A stretch of DNA of 64,000 nt from Cognatiyoonia sediminum (GCF_900129845.1 NZ_FQXB01000003.1:186001-250000), one strand, 5' to 3'. Shown: positions 1 through 10,153, counted from the stretch's first letter. Notes: generated by a model from the sequence alone, not told the origin. Numbers and translations are program-made.

Positions 1-237
1 CCAATGTTCATCGCTTCCGGCGTGCTCTTTATCTATGAGGATATGGGTGGCCTTGTTCAAACCATCCTATGGTGGAACCCAATCCTCCACGTAACTGGAT
101 TGGTCCGATCAGGATTCTATGCGAGCTACGAAGCAAGTTATGTCTCGCTTACGTATTGTTTTGGCCTAGCATTGACTTTAATCTGCTTTGGACTGCTGTT
201 CTTGCAGGCCAATCACAAGCAGATCGTCAACAATTGA
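1..237 (+). CDS. kpsM: Capsule polysaccharide ABC exporter permease, C-terminal part (KpsM-like)
   Basis: The reading frame is open from the first base and ends at TGA 235-237, so only about the last 78 residues are present. The fragment has a motif region around 'WWNPILHVTGLVRSGFY' and a final hydrophobic helix, as at the C-terminus of ABC-2 type permeases that export capsular polysaccharide. It lies directly before a KpsE-like co-polymerase and a KpsT-like ATPase, the usual partners. Role by family: inner-membrane channel for lipid-linked capsule. The assignment rests on the tail sequence plus the neighbours. Confidence 0.8.
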   Translation, partial: PMFIASGVLFIYEDMGGLVQTILWWNPILHVTGLVRSGFYASYEASYVSLTYCFGLALTLICFGLLFLQANHKQIVNN

Positions 238-254
238 GATGACCTAGGATCAAT

Positions 255-1439
255 ATGGCAAAGACGCCTGCACAACCTAAACCTGCGGAAAACACTGCGC
301 CAAAACAGTCGAAGCCAATTGCCGGACCGTCCCGAAAGAAAGGCAGGCATTGGGGCTTATTGCTCTATTTTGTCATTTTGGTTGTTTTGCCAATTGCTGC
401 CGCTGTTTGGTACCTCAACACTAAAGCTGTGGACCAATATGCATCTACAGTGGCGTTTACTGTTCGGTCAGAAGATGTCAGCAGCGCGACAGATCTACTT
501 GGAGGATTAGGTTCGACGTTCAGCGGGAGCACATCTACTGATACTGATATCCTTTACGAATTTATCCGCAGCCAACCACTTGTCGCGGCCGTCGATGAGC
601 GTGTTGATCTAAAGTCGATCTACTCTCCGCCCCACGAAACAGACCCTATTTTCGGACTAAATCCGGATAGTACCATCGAAGAAATGACCGACTATTGGCA
701 ACGCATGGTTAGGGTGTCCTACGATGCAAGCTCCGGTCTTATGGAACTTAGGGTCCTCGCGTTCAATCCCGAAGATGCAACAACGCTTGCCCAAGTCATC
801 TTCGAAGAGAGTTCCGCGATGATTAACGATCTCTCCGCAATAGCCCGCGAAGATGCAACGCGTTACGCACGCGAAGATCTTGATCTCGCTCTCGAGCGAC
901 TAAAAGGAGCCCGCGAAGCCTTGACATCTTTTCGGATCGCGAACGAAATTGTCGATCCTTCAGCTGATATTCAAGGGCAAGTCGGTCTCGTGAACACCTT
1001 GCAAGCGCAACTGGCCGAGGCGCTCATTGAATTAGACCTTCTGACCTCTTCCACTCGGGCAGGCGATCCAAGGTTGGTACAAACGGAAAAGCGTGTTGAA
1101 GTCATCGAAGAGCGCATCCGGCAAGAACGTCGCAAATTCGGTGTTGGCAGTGCAGTCGACGACAGCGGATACGCGACAACGATTGCTGAGTTCGAACGTT
1201 TGGCGGTTGACCGAGAATTTGCAGAACAAGCTTATGGGTTGGCACTTGCGGCCTTCGACAGCGCCAGAGCGGAAGCAAACCGACAAAGCCGGTATCTTGC
1301 GGCTTACATCGAGCCAACAATGGCAGAGAAATCCGAATTCCCCCAACGCCTATTGATGATCTTTATAGTAGCTCTCTTCAGTTTCCTGATTTGGTCAATC
1401 GGCTCGCTGGCATATTATGCTCTTCGGGACAGGCGCTAG
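255..1439 (+). CDS. kpsE: Capsule export inner-membrane protein, KpsE/CtrB (Wzz-like) family
   Basis: A 394-residue protein with a basic, Pro/Ala-rich cytoplasmic N-terminus, one membrane helix at about residues 34-53, a long periplasmic region rich in charged helices that should form coiled coils (about 190-320), and a second helix near 365-388 before a short basic tail. This is the polysaccharide co-polymerase/export topology of KpsE, CtrB and BexC, which link the ABC transporter to the outer-membrane exporter. It starts 17 bases after the permease stop and overlaps the long frame of the following ATPase gene, consistent with one kpsMET operon. Confidence 0.85.
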   Translation: MAKTPAQPKPAENTAPKQSKPIAGPSRKKGRHWGLLLYFVILVVLPIAAAVWYLNTKAVDQYASTVAFTVRSEDVSSATDLLGGLGSTFSGSTSTDTDILYEFIRSQPLVAAVDERVDLKSIYSPPHETDPIFGLNPDSTIEEMTDYWQRMVRVSYDASSGLMELRVLAFNPEDATTLAQVIFEESSAMINDLSAIAREDATRYAREDLDLALERLKGAREALTSFRIANEIVDPSADIQGQVGLVNTLQAQLAEALIELDLLTSSTRAGDPRLVQTEKRVEVIEERIRQERRKFGVGSAVDDSGYATTIAEFERLAVDREFAEQAYGLALAAFDSARAEANRQSRYLAAYIEPTMAEKSEFPQRLLMIFIVALFSFLIWSIGSLAYYALRDRR

Positions 1440-1447
1440 AATCTCCG

Positions 1448-2116
1448 ATGATCCGTCTCGAAAACGTCTCAAAGAGTTTTGCGACCCCGCGCGGCCCCAA
1501 AGTCGTGGCAGACAACATCAATGCTACATTTCCTTCGGGCGTCTCCGTCGCATTGTTGGGCCGCAATGGCGCGGGCAAATCGACATTGATGGGCATGATC
1601 GGAGGATCACTAAAACCAGACAGTGGGAATATCGATATACGAGGGTCCATTTCCTGGCCGGTTGGGTTCGCAGGTAGTTTTCACCGCGACCTGACGGGTG
1701 CGCAGAATACAAGATTTGTTGCCCGCGTTTATGGCGTCGATACGGATGAACTCCTAGAATTCACCGAAGAATTCGCCGAACTGGGCGCGCATTTCCATTT
1801 ACCAGTGCGACACTACTCATCCGGAATGAAATCTCGACTTGCTTTTGGGATTTCTATCGGAATTCCTTTCGATACCTATCTGGTAGACGAAGTGACCAGC
1901 GTGGGCGACGCAATTTTCAAACGGAAAAGTAGGATCATTTTCAAGGATCGTCTAAAGCAATCCGGTGCTGTTGTAGTTACCCATCAAATGGGTCAAGTCA
2001 GGAAGCTTTGCGATACCGGCGCCGTTCTAGAAAATGGGCAACTATTCTATTATGAAGACCTCGAAGAAGCTATTGCGCATCATCACGAATTGATGGGTTC
2101 TGATGAAGAAGATTGA
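1448..2116 (+). CDS. kpsT: Capsule polysaccharide ABC exporter ATPase (KpsT-like)
   Basis: A 222-residue ATP-binding protein beginning MIRLENVSKSF. Walker A is GRNGAGKST (about 38-46), the signature is YSSGMKSRLAF and the Walker B region is TYLVDEVTSVGD, the variant seen in KpsT-type polysaccharide exporters. It would power export of capsule through the KpsM-like permease. The frame is open 57 bases further upstream, but the start at 1448 gives the family's normal length and lies nine bases past the kpsE stop. Regulation is not visible; it is probably cotranscribed with the two upstream genes. Confidence 0.88.
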   Translation: MIRLENVSKSFATPRGPKVVADNINATFPSGVSVALLGRNGAGKSTLMGMIGGSLKPDSGNIDIRGSISWPVGFAGSFHRDLTGAQNTRFVARVYGVDTDELLEFTEEFAELGAHFHLPVRHYSSGMKSRLAFGISIGIPFDTYLVDEVTSVGDAIFKRKSRIIFKDRLKQSGAVVVTHQMGQVRKLCDTGAVLENGQLFYYEDLEEAIAHHHELMGSDEED

Positions 2117-2253
2117 TTTCTTTTTACGTCTTGTCGGAGCATTTCGCTAAACCACCAACATATCAAACCACATTTGGTCAAACCGCTCTTCAGCAAGAAA
2201 TTCAGATTCTTGGAAAAGTTTGATCTGTCGTCCAACACAGGTTACCAGAAAAC

Positions 2254-2985
2254 CTAGCTGTCGAAACGCCAAGCGCCTAGGTCCCTATCAATCATAACTT
2301 CAAGATCGTCGATGTCGGACTGAAAATACTCGTATAATTTTTGACGAAGTTCAGGCGACATTTTTGGCATCTGATCCCATCCGGCGCGTTTGATCTTTTT
2401 GGATTTATCATTGCGCCGAAACTCTAGTTTCTCGGGCCTGATGTCATTTTCTATTTCGAGGTAAGACATAATGCTATCAACGAAGATTACTTTGTCTTCG
2501 AGCAAATCATCGTAAAGGAAAACGCCAATATCGGGCATCTTCTTCTGCCAATGGGTTAGGTTTTTTGCGTACTGACCAAGACGAATTAGGCCGAAGTCCT
2601 CGGAGAAATTGTCGATGATTGGTTCGTAGGGAAAGCGACCGCGCATCATATGGTGGATGTATGCAGACTCGTATCGTGCGACCGGGTCTCGCAAAACCAC
2701 AATAATTTTCGCGTCTGGGATGGTCTTCGAAACACGTTCAGCGATATCAACCTTGCCCTTAATGGCGCGAAAATAATGCGGCGTACTTTCAAAATAGTAC
2801 TTTACTCCACGTTTGTCGGGGAAATTAGACCGATAGGTGTCGATGTCGCCAAGCTGTCCTTTATTGAAATAATTGAGCTCCTTCCGCTTCGAACCAAACA
2901 CTTGTTTTGATTGCGATAGTGCGACGTGCAACCAAGTGGTCCCACTCTTTTGAGCGCCAGCAATGAGGAGATTGGGTAAATGCAT
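2254..2985 (-). CDS. Sulfotransferase
   Basis: A 243-residue protein with the PAPS-binding loop GAQKSGTTW at residues 10-18 and the 3'-phosphate motif RDPVARYESAY near 99-109, both typical of the sulfotransferase 1 (NodH/heparan-type) family. The acceptor is probably a glycan, because the gene is beside capsule export genes, but this is inference. It is transcribed away from the next sulfotransferase (3287-4159) across a 301-base gap. The terminator side faces kpsT. It is one of four sulfotransferase-like genes in the window. Confidence 0.82.
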   Translation of the reverse strand: MHLPNLLIAGAQKSGTTWLHVALSQSKQVFGSKRKELNYFNKGQLGDIDTYRSNFPDKRGVKYYFESTPHYFRAIKGKVDIAERVSKTIPDAKIIVVLRDPVARYESAYIHHMMRGRFPYEPIIDNFSEDFGLIRLGQYAKNLTHWQKKMPDIGVFLYDDLLEDKVIFVDSIMSYLEIENDIRPEKLEFRRNDKSKKIKRAGWDQMPKMSPELRQKLYEYFQSDIDDLEVMIDRDLGAWRFDS

Positions 2986-3286
2986 TTTAAAGATCCACTA
3001 TTTTGCCGAGAAACAGCAAGTCATTTCCGATAAAGAGACACTACGCCGCGGCTATATTCATATCGCAATAGGGTCAAGTTCATCGATCGATTATTCGGAT
3101 TTGTACCCGCAAGGAACATTTATCCCATGAACCATTTCTCGCCTCAATTTTTGCGTCTGAGCGCTTTAGAACATTGAAACCAATTGAGTACTGGTCCATT
3201 GCTAAAACACTTGCTACCTAGCAATCGCGAGCAATTTAGGGCGCGGCACGGCTGTCATTCTGCCCAAGACCAAAAGAGGAGCCAAA
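2986..3286. promoter_or_regulatory. Divergent intergenic region between two sulfotransferase genes
   Basis: These 301 bases separate two genes that point away from each other and must hold both promoters. The sequence is AT-rich compared with its flanks. An AGAGGAG-type ribosome binding site lies just before 3287 ('aaaagaggagccaaa'). I could not recognise a specific operator or a convincing -35/-10 pair, and there is no plausible small gene. Confidence 0.4.
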
Positions 3287-4159
3287 ATGCCATTTGAGTT
3301 TTCAAGCGCTCAACAGGTATTATGGCTGGGAGCCCATAAAACAGGCACCACCTATTTGCAGGGTATGCTCGATGCAACGGCCGGGCGGTTGGAGGACGCA
3401 CAAATTGTATTTGAGCCGCTAAATTCCTTTAGGGATAGCTACACCAGACCTCTCTTGCACAGAGGGTTCGTTTCAAGACCAGCGCCGGCTAGCGAGTTTC
3501 GCCGTGGTGCTGCCCAGACCATACTTTTTGACGAAAACATACCTGGCTTGGTGCAAAACGCTGTATCACCAAAAATCGGGTTGTATCCGATGATGGAAAT
3601 TCGTGTGCGCAAGGTGATCAACTATCTCGATTACCATCCCGACCTTATCGTTTTTGGAATTAGAAACCTCGTCGGTTATCTCCCTTCGCTTTATTGTGAA
3701 ATGCTTAAATCTACGCCGTTCCAGACATTCGAGCATTTTATGAAACGGGTCCCGCCGCAGCTACAGTGGTATTGGTTGGCAAAGCGAATGGCGTCGATGT
3801 TCCCAGACGTGCCCCTGGTTCTTTATCGCGCCGAAGACCTGCGTGGAAATGAGCGGGCGCTACTGTCGGCTTTGACGGGTCTCCCCGCTTCGGTGTTCGA
3901 AGAAAACGCTCAAAAGGAACGAAGCGGCTTTTCCAAGAAGACAATCCGGCGCCTAAAGAAACTGTCAGAAACCCAAGAGGTTACCAGGTCAGATGTATTT
4001 CGAATGAATCGCCGTTTCCCCAAATCGGCCGAAAATCCGGGGTTTGACCCGTTCGGAGACATACGTCGCGAGCGGTTTAACAAACTCTACGAGAAAGACC
4101 TTGTCGAAATCGCAGCGGATCCGAACATGACCTTGCTGGACTTTGCGAACCTCAGCTAG
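3287..4159 (+). CDS. Sulfotransferase-like protein
   Basis: A 290-residue protein with an N-terminal P-loop-like motif GAHKTGTTYLQ (about residues 15-25), the variant found in bacterial sulfotransferase-like and capsule-modifying proteins. A second conserved segment, VFGIRNLVGYLPSLYCE, stands where the 3'-PB loop is expected but lacks the canonical RDP, so the PAPS site may be divergent. The ribosome binding site AGAGGAG precedes the ATG. It probably acts on the surface glycan exported by the Kps system next to it, but the substrate cannot be read from sequence. Confidence 0.65.
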   Translation: MPFEFSSAQQVLWLGAHKTGTTYLQGMLDATAGRLEDAQIVFEPLNSFRDSYTRPLLHRGFVSRPAPASEFRRGAAQTILFDENIPGLVQNAVSPKIGLYPMMEIRVRKVINYLDYHPDLIVFGIRNLVGYLPSLYCEMLKSTPFQTFEHFMKRVPPQLQWYWLAKRMASMFPDVPLVLYRAEDLRGNERALLSALTGLPASVFEENAQKERSGFSKKTIRRLKKLSETQEVTRSDVFRMNRRFPKSAENPGFDPFGDIRRERFNKLYEKDLVEIAADPNMTLLDFANLS

Positions 4160-4260
4160 CAAAACGGCACCTTTTGCGTTTCCGAGTTCCTCGACATCCA
4201 CAGCAAGCTTGTTCGGACCAAGCTTGCTGCGCCAGTTCCTAAATTTCAGATATTCGAACC

Positions 4261-7104
4261 CTACTCAGCCGCCTCCAGATACTCTTCCATCGGTGGGCAA
4301 GTACAGACCAAATTCCGGTCGCCGTAGACGTTGTCGACCCGATTGACCGGAGGCCAGTACTTATCCACGCGGAAGGCACCGGCTGGGAAACAGCCTTGTT
4401 CGCGGGTGTAAGGGCGATCCCAATCGCCAACAAGATCCTCGACCGTATGCGGTGCGTTCTTGAGCGCGTTGTTCTCGCCGTCGATCTTACCGTCCTCGAT
4501 CTCAGCGATCTCAGCACGGATCGAGAGCATCGCGTCACAGAAACGATCCAGCTCCGCTTTGCTTTCAGACTCAGTTGGTTCAACCATCAAAGTCCCAGCT
4601 ACTGGCCAGCTCATCGTTGGCGCGTGGAACCCGCTGTCGATCAGACGCTTAGCGATATCATCCACCGTCACATGCGCACTATCCGCGAACGGGCGCGTGT
4701 CCAAAATGCACTCATGCGCAATGCGACCCTTTGGACCCGTGAACATAATGTCATAGGCGCCTTCCAAACGCTTTGCGATGTAGTTCGCGTTAAGGATCGC
4801 GACACGGGTCGCTTGAGTGAGACCTTCGCCGCCCATCATCAGGCAATAGGCCCAGCTGATTGGCAGCAAAGACGGTGAGCCAAAGGCCGCAGCAGAGACC
4901 GCCCCTTCCCCACCATTCGGATCGCCCGGCAGATGCGCAACCAGATGCTCTTTGACGCCAATGGGTCCCATGCCGGGGCCACCGCCACCATGAGGGATGC
5001 AAAAGGTTTTGTGTAAGTTCAGGTGGCTGACGTCGCCGCCCAAATCACCGGGGCGGGACAGGCCCACCATCGCGTTCATGTTCGCGCCATCGATATAGAC
5101 CTGACCGCCATGATCATGGGTGATCTTGGTCACCTCGGTCACGGTTTCCTCAAATACGCCGTGGGTCGACGGATAGGTGATCATACAGCCTGCGAGGTTC
5201 TCTGAGTGCAGTTCTGTCTTCGCGCGGAAATCTTCCAGATCAATATCGCCATTCTCTGCCGATTTGATTGGAACAACCTTCCAACCCACCATCTGAGCAG
5301 AGGCTGGGTTCGTGCCATGCGCCGACATCGGGATCAGACAGACATTCCGATGCCCTTGCCCGTTGGCGCGATGGTAGGAGGCAATCGTCAACAGTCCCGC
5401 ATATTCCCCCTGCGCGCCAGAGTTCGGCTGCATCGAAATCGCGTCATAGCCAGTGATGTCACAAAGCTTCGATGACAGATCATCGATCATCTCTTTATAA
5501 CCCAACGCCTGATCTTCTGGCGCATACGGGTGCAGCAAAGAAAACTCGCGCCAGCTCACCGGCATCATCTCGGCAGCAGAGTTCAGCTTCATCGTACAAG
5601 ACCCAAGCGGGATCATGGCACGGTCGAGCGCCAAATCACGATCAGCAAGACGACGCATATAGCGCATCATCTCTGTCTCTGACCGGTTCATGTGGAAAAT
5701 CTCATGCGTCAGATATTCAGACTTGCGGATCAGTTTCTCGGGCATGGAGTAATGCGGCGTGTAATCCTTGTCTTCCCGCTCGATGCCAAAGGCCCGCCAG
5801 ACGGCTTCCAAAGTCGCAGGGCGCGTGCGTTCATCCAAGGTGATCCCGATCTTGGTCTCACCGACGGCCCGCAGGTTGATCCCCTCATCCACAGCGGATT
5901 TCATCACCGCCTTTTGCAGCGGTCCAACTTCTACAGTGATCGTGTCAAAGAACGCCTTAGGGCGCACTTCAAAACCAGCTTGTGAGAGCCCTTCAGCCAA
6001 ACGCGCCGTCTTCCGGTGAATACGCTGCGCAATCGCCTGCAGCCCTTTCGGCCCGTGGAACACCGCATAGAAACCAGCCATCACAGCCAACAGAGCTTGA
6101 GCAGTACAGACATTCGATGTCGCCTTTTCACGACGGATGTGCTGTTCGCGTGTTTGCAAAGACAACCGATAGGCGCGGTTGCCATGCGCATCAATGGACA
6201 CACCAACAATCCGACCCGGCATATTGCGGCCATAGTTCGATTTCGTCGCCATATATGCCGCGTGCGGGCCACCGTATCCGATCGGCACACCAAAGCGTTG
6301 CGTGCTGCCCACGGCAATATCGGCACCCATCGCGCCCGGCTCTTTCAACAGCGTGAGAGAGAGCGGATCAGCGGAAATGATGCCGATCCCTTTATGTTCA
6401 TGCAGTTTCGAAATCTCATCGGTGAAATCACGCAGTTGCCCGTAAGTGCCCGGGTATTGGAAAATCGCACCAAAGACGGCACTTGCGTCCAGATCATCAG
6501 GCGATCCAACGATCACCTCAATGCCCAAAGGCGCCGCACGGGTTTTCATGACCGAGATGTTCTGCGGATGGCAGTTTTCATCGACGAAGAAAGCTTTGAC
6601 CTTCGACTTAGACACCCGCTGCGCCATGGTCATCGCCTCGGCGCAGGCCGTAGCCTCGTCCAACAAAGATGCGTTGGCAATTTCCAAGCCCGTCAAGTCA
6701 CACACCATGGTTTGGAAGTTCAACAAAGCTTCCAGACGGCCCTGCGAAATCTCTGGCTGATAGGGCGTATAGGCCGTGTACCAGGCAGGGTTTTCCAAGA
6801 TGTTCCGCTGGATCGCCGGTGGCGTCACTGTCCCATGGTACCCCTGCCCGATCAGCGAGGTCAGCACCTTGTTCTTCGATGCTGTCACCCGCATGTGGTG
6901 CAGCAATTCCCGCTCTGACTTGGCCTTTCCAAAATCAAGCGGCTCCTTCTGCCGAATAGCAGGCGGGAGCGTGTCATCGATCAAAGCGTCCAAGCTTTCC
7001 GCGCCCACGACCTTCAACATCTCTTCCATCTCTTCCGGGGATGGGCCGATGTGGCGGCGGTTGGCGAAATCGTAGGGCAGATATTCTGTTGGCTTGAATG
7101 TCAT
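4261..7104 (-). CDS. gcvP: Glycine dehydrogenase (decarboxylating), P protein
   Basis: A 947-residue single-chain P protein, close to the usual 950-960. It decarboxylates glycine with pyridoxal phosphate and passes the aminomethyl group to the lipoyl arm of GcvH. The N-terminal half contains the motif [14 protein letters not shown]. The C-terminal half contains [10 protein letters not shown], and the PLP lysine lies in [18 protein letters not shown] at about Lys699. It follows gcvH with a short gap on the minus strand and is the last gene of the gcvT-gcvH-gcvP operon behind the glycine riboswitch. Large open frames on the opposite strand are shadows. Confidence 0.98.
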   Translation of the reverse strand: MTFKPTEYLPYDFANRRHIGPSPEEMEEMLKVVGAESLDALIDDTLPPAIRQKEPLDFGKAKSERELLHHMRVTASKNKVLTSLIGQGYHGTVTPPAIQRNILENPAWYTAYTPYQPEISQGRLEALLNFQTMVCDLTGLEIANASLLDEATACAEAMTMAQRVSKSKVKAFFVDENCHPQNISVMKTRAAPLGIEVIVGSPDDLDASAVFGAIFQYPGTYGQLRDFTDEISKLHEHKGIGIISADPLSLTLLKEPGAMGADIAVGSTQRFGVPIGYGGPHAAYMATKSNYGRNMPGRIVGVSIDAHGNRAYRLSLQTREQHIRREKATSNVCTAQALLAVMAGFYAVFHGPKGLQAIAQRIHRKTARLAEGLSQAGFEVRPKAFFDTITVEVGPLQKAVMKSAVDEGINLRAVGETKIGITLDERTRPATLEAVWRAFGIEREDKDYTPHYSMPEKLIRKSEYLTHEIFHMNRSETEMMRYMRRLADRDLALDRAMIPLGSCTMKLNSAAEMMPVSWREFSLLHPYAPEDQALGYKEMIDDLSSKLCDITGYDAISMQPNSGAQGEYAGLLTIASYHRANGQGHRNVCLIPMSAHGTNPASAQMVGWKVVPIKSAENGDIDLEDFRAKTELHSENLAGCMITYPSTHGVFEETVTEVTKITHDHGGQVYIDGANMNAMVGLSRPGDLGGDVSHLNLHKTFCIPHGGGGPGMGPIGVKEHLVAHLPGDPNGGEGAVSAAAFGSPSLLPISWAYCLMMGGEGLTQATRVAILNANYIAKRLEGAYDIMFTGPKGRIAHECILDTRPFADSAHVTVDDIAKRLIDSGFHAPTMSWPVAGTLMVEPTESESKAELDRFCDAMLSIRAEIAEIEDGKIDGENNALKNAPHTVEDLVGDWDRPYTREQGCFPAGAFRVDKYWPPVNRVDNVYGDRNLVCTCPPMEEYLEAAE

Positions 7105-7125
7105 GACACGTCTCCCGAATGTGCT

Positions 7126-7485
7126 TTATTCGACCATTGCTTTGTAAGCAGCTTCATCCATGTACTCGTCCATCTGGGACGGATCGGATGGCTTGATTTT
7201 GAAGAACCAGCCGCCTTCCATTGGATCGTCGTTCACCTTTGCAGGTTCGTCACCCAAAGCTTCGTTCACTTCCACGATCTCACCATCAATGGGCGCGAGG
7301 ATGTCAGAGGCCGCCTTAACGGATTCGATCACAACGACCTCATCATCTTTGGCCACTTCAGTGCCTGCCTCTGGCAGTTCCACAAAAACGATGTCGCCCA
7401 ATTGAGTTGCTGCATGCTCTGTAATGCCAACAACGACCAAATCGCCGTCCTGCTTGAGCCATTCATGCTCTTCTGTGAATTTCAT
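7126..7485 (-). CDS. gcvH: Glycine cleavage system H protein
   Basis: A 119-residue lipoyl carrier that shuttles the aminomethyl group from GcvP to GcvT. The lipoylated lysine lies in ESVKAASDI at Lys57. The protein begins [10 protein letters not shown] as is typical. It sits between gcvT (18 bases upstream) and gcvP (21 bases downstream) in the same direction. An AGGAAGGGAACCC-like ribosome binding site precedes the start. Length and motif are entirely normal for the family. Confidence 0.98.
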   Translation of the reverse strand: MKFTEEHEWLKQDGDLVVVGITEHAATQLGDIVFVELPEAGTEVAKDDEVVVIESVKAASDILAPIDGEIVEVNEALGDEPAKVNDDPMEGGWFFKIKPSDPSQMDEYMDEAAYKAMVE

Positions 7486-7503
7486 TTGGGTTCCCTTCCT
7501 GTC

Positions 7504-8628
7504 TTAACGTTTGAAATTGGCCGGTGTGAACGGCAGTGAGGCGACCGTGAGTGGTAGGCGTTTTCCCCGAAGTTCGCCGAACACGACGGAGCCTATGTTT
7601 GAATGTTCGACCGAGACGTAGCCCATTGCAACAGGTCTCTCGACGGTCGGGCCAAAACCACCAGATGTGATCTGGCCGATGCATTCGGGACTTGTCTCAT
7701 CCGCGAAAAGCGGCACACCTTCGCGCATCGGCGCACGACCTTCGGGCAGCAAACCAACCCGCTTGCGCGAGGCTCCGTCGTCGAATTCTTGCAAAATTCG
7801 ATCCGCACCCGGGAAGCCCCCTGCCCGATCACCGCCTGCGCGGCGCACCTTCTGGATCGCCCAAGTCAAACCGGCCTCAACAGGCGAGGTGCCGCTATCA
7901 ATATCATGACCGTAGAGGCAAAGCCCCGCTTCCAAGCGCAGGGAATCCCGTGCGCCAAGGCCAATCGCCTCAACATCGTCATGGGCCAATAGCGCTTCGG
8001 TCAAAGCAACGGCCTGCGCTTCTGGTACCGAAATCTCATACCCGTCCTCGCCCGTATAGCCAGACCGAGAGATCCAGCAGTCAACACCGACCAATTCAAC
8101 CGTGGCGACATCCATGAATTTCATATCGGCGACGATTGGGTTCAACGTGGCCAAAGCAACTTCGGCCAATGGGCCTTGCAACGCGATCAAGGCACGGTCG
8201 GTGATCGGCGTCACAGTCAGCACTGGCTCCAACGCCGCTTTTAACCGCGCGATATCGGCGTCTTTGCAGGCCGCATTCACGACCATTAACATATGATCAC
8301 CCCGATTGGCGAACATCAGATCATCCTCGATCCCGCCGTCTTCATTGGTGAACAAGCCATAGCGCTGACGCCCCTCACCCAAACCCATCGCATTCACTGG
8401 GATCAATGTCTCAACCGCCGCAGCAACATCGGCATAAGGCGCGCCATCGATCCGTACCTGACCCATGTGGCTGACATCAAACAAGCCAGCTTTGGTTCGC
8501 GTATGGACATGCTCTTTCATCACACCCAAGGCATATTGCACCGGCATCTCATAGCCAGCGAATGGCACCATCTTGGCGCCCAAGCCCACATGCAAATCAT
8601 AAAGCGGCGTGCGCAACAGATCGGACAT
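7504..8628 (-). CDS. gcvT: Glycine cleavage system aminomethyltransferase, T protein
   Basis: A 374-residue folate-dependent aminomethyltransferase that releases ammonia and forms methylene-tetrahydrofolate. Family features are LYDLHVGLGAKMVPFAGYEMPVQY-type N-terminus, GLFDVSHMGQ, the segment RSGYTGEDGYEI and the C-terminal GYVS region. I placed the start at MSDLLRTPL because GGGAGGAAGAG lies directly before that ATG; the frame is open 48 bases further upstream but without such a site. First gene of the operon, about 80 bases downstream of the glycine riboswitch. Confidence 0.96.
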   Translation of the reverse strand: MSDLLRTPLYDLHVGLGAKMVPFAGYEMPVQYALGVMKEHVHTRTKAGLFDVSHMGQVRIDGAPYADVAAAVETLIPVNAMGLGEGRQRYGLFTNEDGGIEDDLMFANRGDHMLMVVNAACKDADIARLKAALEPVLTVTPITDRALIALQGPLAEVALATLNPIVADMKFMDVATVELVGVDCWISRSGYTGEDGYEISVPEAQAVALTEALLAHDDVEAIGLGARDSLRLEAGLCLYGHDIDSGTSPVEAGLTWAIQKVRRAGGDRAGGFPGADRILQEFDDGASRKRVGLLPEGRAPMREGVPLFADETSPECIGQITSGGFGPTVERPVAMGYVSVEHSNIGSVVFGELRGKRLPLTVASLPFTPANFKR

Positions 8629-8709
8629 CTCTTCCTCCCAATCGTCTCGCACTGATGTGACATCACGGCGAGGCATCCAGTCGCGTAAGCAAGCCTTACG
8701 CAGCGATGC

Positions 8710-8863
8710 CCCCTCTGTCCTTTTGCCTGAGATCGTTATCCCTTCGGCGCGCTGGCTAAGCGTCTCTCCAGAGTTTGTTCCAACTCGTCGGTCCTTGGGC
8801 CTGAGAGTTTACCGGGGCGGTTGCTCCTTCGGCACGGACGAATCCGTTCTCCCGTCGAGTTGG
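8710..8863 (-). promoter_or_regulatory. Tandem glycine riboswitch (two aptamers) upstream of gcvT
   Basis: Read on the minus strand, two glycine aptamers follow each other. The first has P1 arms CCAACTCG (8863-8856) and CGAGTTGG (8787-8780), with GGGAGA, the core GCCGAAGGAGCAA and CTCTCAGGC. The second has GGAGAGA, GCGCCGAAGGGATAA and TCTCAGGCAAAAGGACAGAG. A perfect seven-base stem, GCGTAAG/CTTACGC with loop CAAGC (8683-8701), follows and may be part of the expression platform; no U-tract follows it. By family it turns on gcv expression when glycine is abundant. Confidence 0.95.
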
Positions 8864-8995
8864 ATGTTTCGTATCGGAAACTTTTTCACCGGGCAAGTCA
8901 CAAATATGCGACGGCACACAATTGTATACCTGCCCAAATGAAATTGGCGCCCACCAGGGACAGGTGGACGCCAACCGAGCTACAACAATTGGGGG

Positions 8996-9466
8996 TTATT
9001 GCAGGCTCGCGGGGTCTTTATCTTCGATCGCAGGCCAGTTGGTGTCGGCAAGCTGAATGAAGCCTGGGACGTCTTCCAACCAACGTTCTTGAATGTCGGC
9101 AGAGATGTTCAGGAATAACTCGCCATCGACAACTTTCCACTGATTTGGATCGCCATCGAACTTGAAGCCCATGGCCGCACCAAAGGCACAGTAACCGCCG
9201 TACTGTGGCAGGTAGGCTTCTGGATCAGCATCAAAGGCCGCTTTGTGTTCTTCACTGGCAAAGCGGTAAGTCGCATCGTTGTAGGAAGATGTGATCGTCC
9301 AGTTGCCCGGAGTTGCTTCGCCCACGGTGAAATAGGCAACAGGGTCGTAGCCTTGCAGCGCCAAACCTGTGGAGCTTGCGTTCAGCTCAACGCCGGCGGC
9401 CAAAGATTGTGTTGCAACAGCGACGGTGAGCGCGACGCCAGTAAGGATCGATTTGATTGGTTTCAT
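8996..9466 (-). CDS. Exported YHS-domain protein
   Basis: A 156-residue protein with a Sec signal peptide (basic start, hydrophobic stretch, cleavage near SLAA-GV at about residue 24) and a YHS domain: GYDPVAYF at 39-46 and YRFASEEHKAAF followed by YLPQYGGYCAFG to about residue 95. YHS domains are small, often metal-linked folds; the exact role of this exported class is unknown. It is divergent from a TetR-family regulator, and the shared 126-base gap carries two operator-like palindromes, so the regulator probably controls it. Confidence 0.8.
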   Translation of the reverse strand: MKPIKSILTGVALTVAVATQSLAAGVELNASSTGLALQGYDPVAYFTVGEATPGNWTITSSYNDATYRFASEEHKAAFDADPEAYLPQYGGYCAFGAAMGFKFDGDPNQWKVVDGELFLNISADIQERWLEDVPGFIQLADTNWPAIEDKDPASLQ

Positions 9467-9494
9467 GGCTAAGTCTCTCTTTTCAGAATGTGTT

Positions 9495-9546
9495 AGGAAC
9501 TAATCGGTTCCGAACTATTGAATGCCATTAGGAACCAATTGGTACA
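9495..9546. promoter_or_regulatory. Two operator-like palindromes between the YHS gene and the TetR gene
   Basis: Two similar inverted repeats lie 20 bases apart: GGAAC-TAATCG-GTTCC (9496-9511) and GGAAC-CAATTG-GTACA (9531-9546). The first is a perfect five-base-arm palindrome; the second shares the left arm and spacing but is imperfect on the right. Their place between divergent genes, one of which encodes a TetR/AcrR regulator, suggests they are its binding sites. This is inferred from position and symmetry. Confidence 0.55.
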
Positions 9547-9592
9547 AATAAACTGTTTGTGATAGAACGGTCGAAACGAAAGGACGGCACGA

Positions 9593-10153
9593 ATGGCGCG
9601 ACCCAGAGAGTTTGAAATGGAAAGCGCGATGGAAGGCGCCATGACGATCTTTTGGCGTCAGGGATTTCGGGCGACCAACCTACCAGAACTTTTGGACGCC
9701 ATGGGTCTGACCCGCGGCAGTTTCTACAAAGCGTTTGAGGATAAAGAGAGCGTCTACCTTGGCGCCTTGGACCGCTACGATGAAATCGTGATTACGCAGA
9801 CGCTCGAAAAACTACAGGGCAGCGATGCGCCCACCGCCAGCGCCTGTCTCGAACAGATTTTCCTGCCGTCCGCGACATCGAAATGCGGCTGCTTTATCTG
9901 CAACGCGATGGTTGAACTTGGCCCCGACAATCCAAAAGTCGCCGCCAAAACCAAAGCCATGGCCGCACGGCTCAAATCAGGTATCGTAAGGGTTCTTGAA
10001 CACCATGGCATCGGCGAAACACCTCAGCGCCGAGACGAATTGGGCGATGTTGTCTTACACCTTTATTTCGGCCACCAAGCCGTCGGGAAATCAGGCGCAG
10101 CCGACAAAGACTGGGGCGCGACGCTCAAACGAATATTGGGCGAGAGCGACTAG
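9593..10153 (+). CDS. TetR/AcrR-family transcriptional regulator
   Basis: A 186-residue protein beginning MARPREFEMESAMEGAM, with an N-terminal helix-turn-helix (FRATNLPELLDAMGLTRGSFYKAF, split here around residues 25-50) of the TetR type and a variable C-terminal ligand domain. The C-terminal region contains CGCFICNAMVELG, which holds three cysteines and resembles redox- or electrophile-responsive YxaF/LmrA-like members; that link is a guess. It probably represses itself and the divergent YHS-domain gene through the palindromes at 9495-9546. Confidence 0.85.
   Translation: MARPREFEMESAMEGAMTIFWRQGFRATNLPELLDAMGLTRGSFYKAFEDKESVYLGALDRYDEIVITQTLEKLQGSDAPTASACLEQIFLPSATSKCGCFICNAMVELGPDNPKVAAKTKAMAARLKSGIVRVLEHHGIGETPQRRDELGDVVLHLYFGHQAVGKSGAADKDWGATLKRILGESD

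Noticed and set aside
6016-6918. A 300-residue open frame on the plus strand
   Set aside because: It lies wholly antisense to gcvP, whose motifs are certain; it has no recognisable domain or ribosome binding site.
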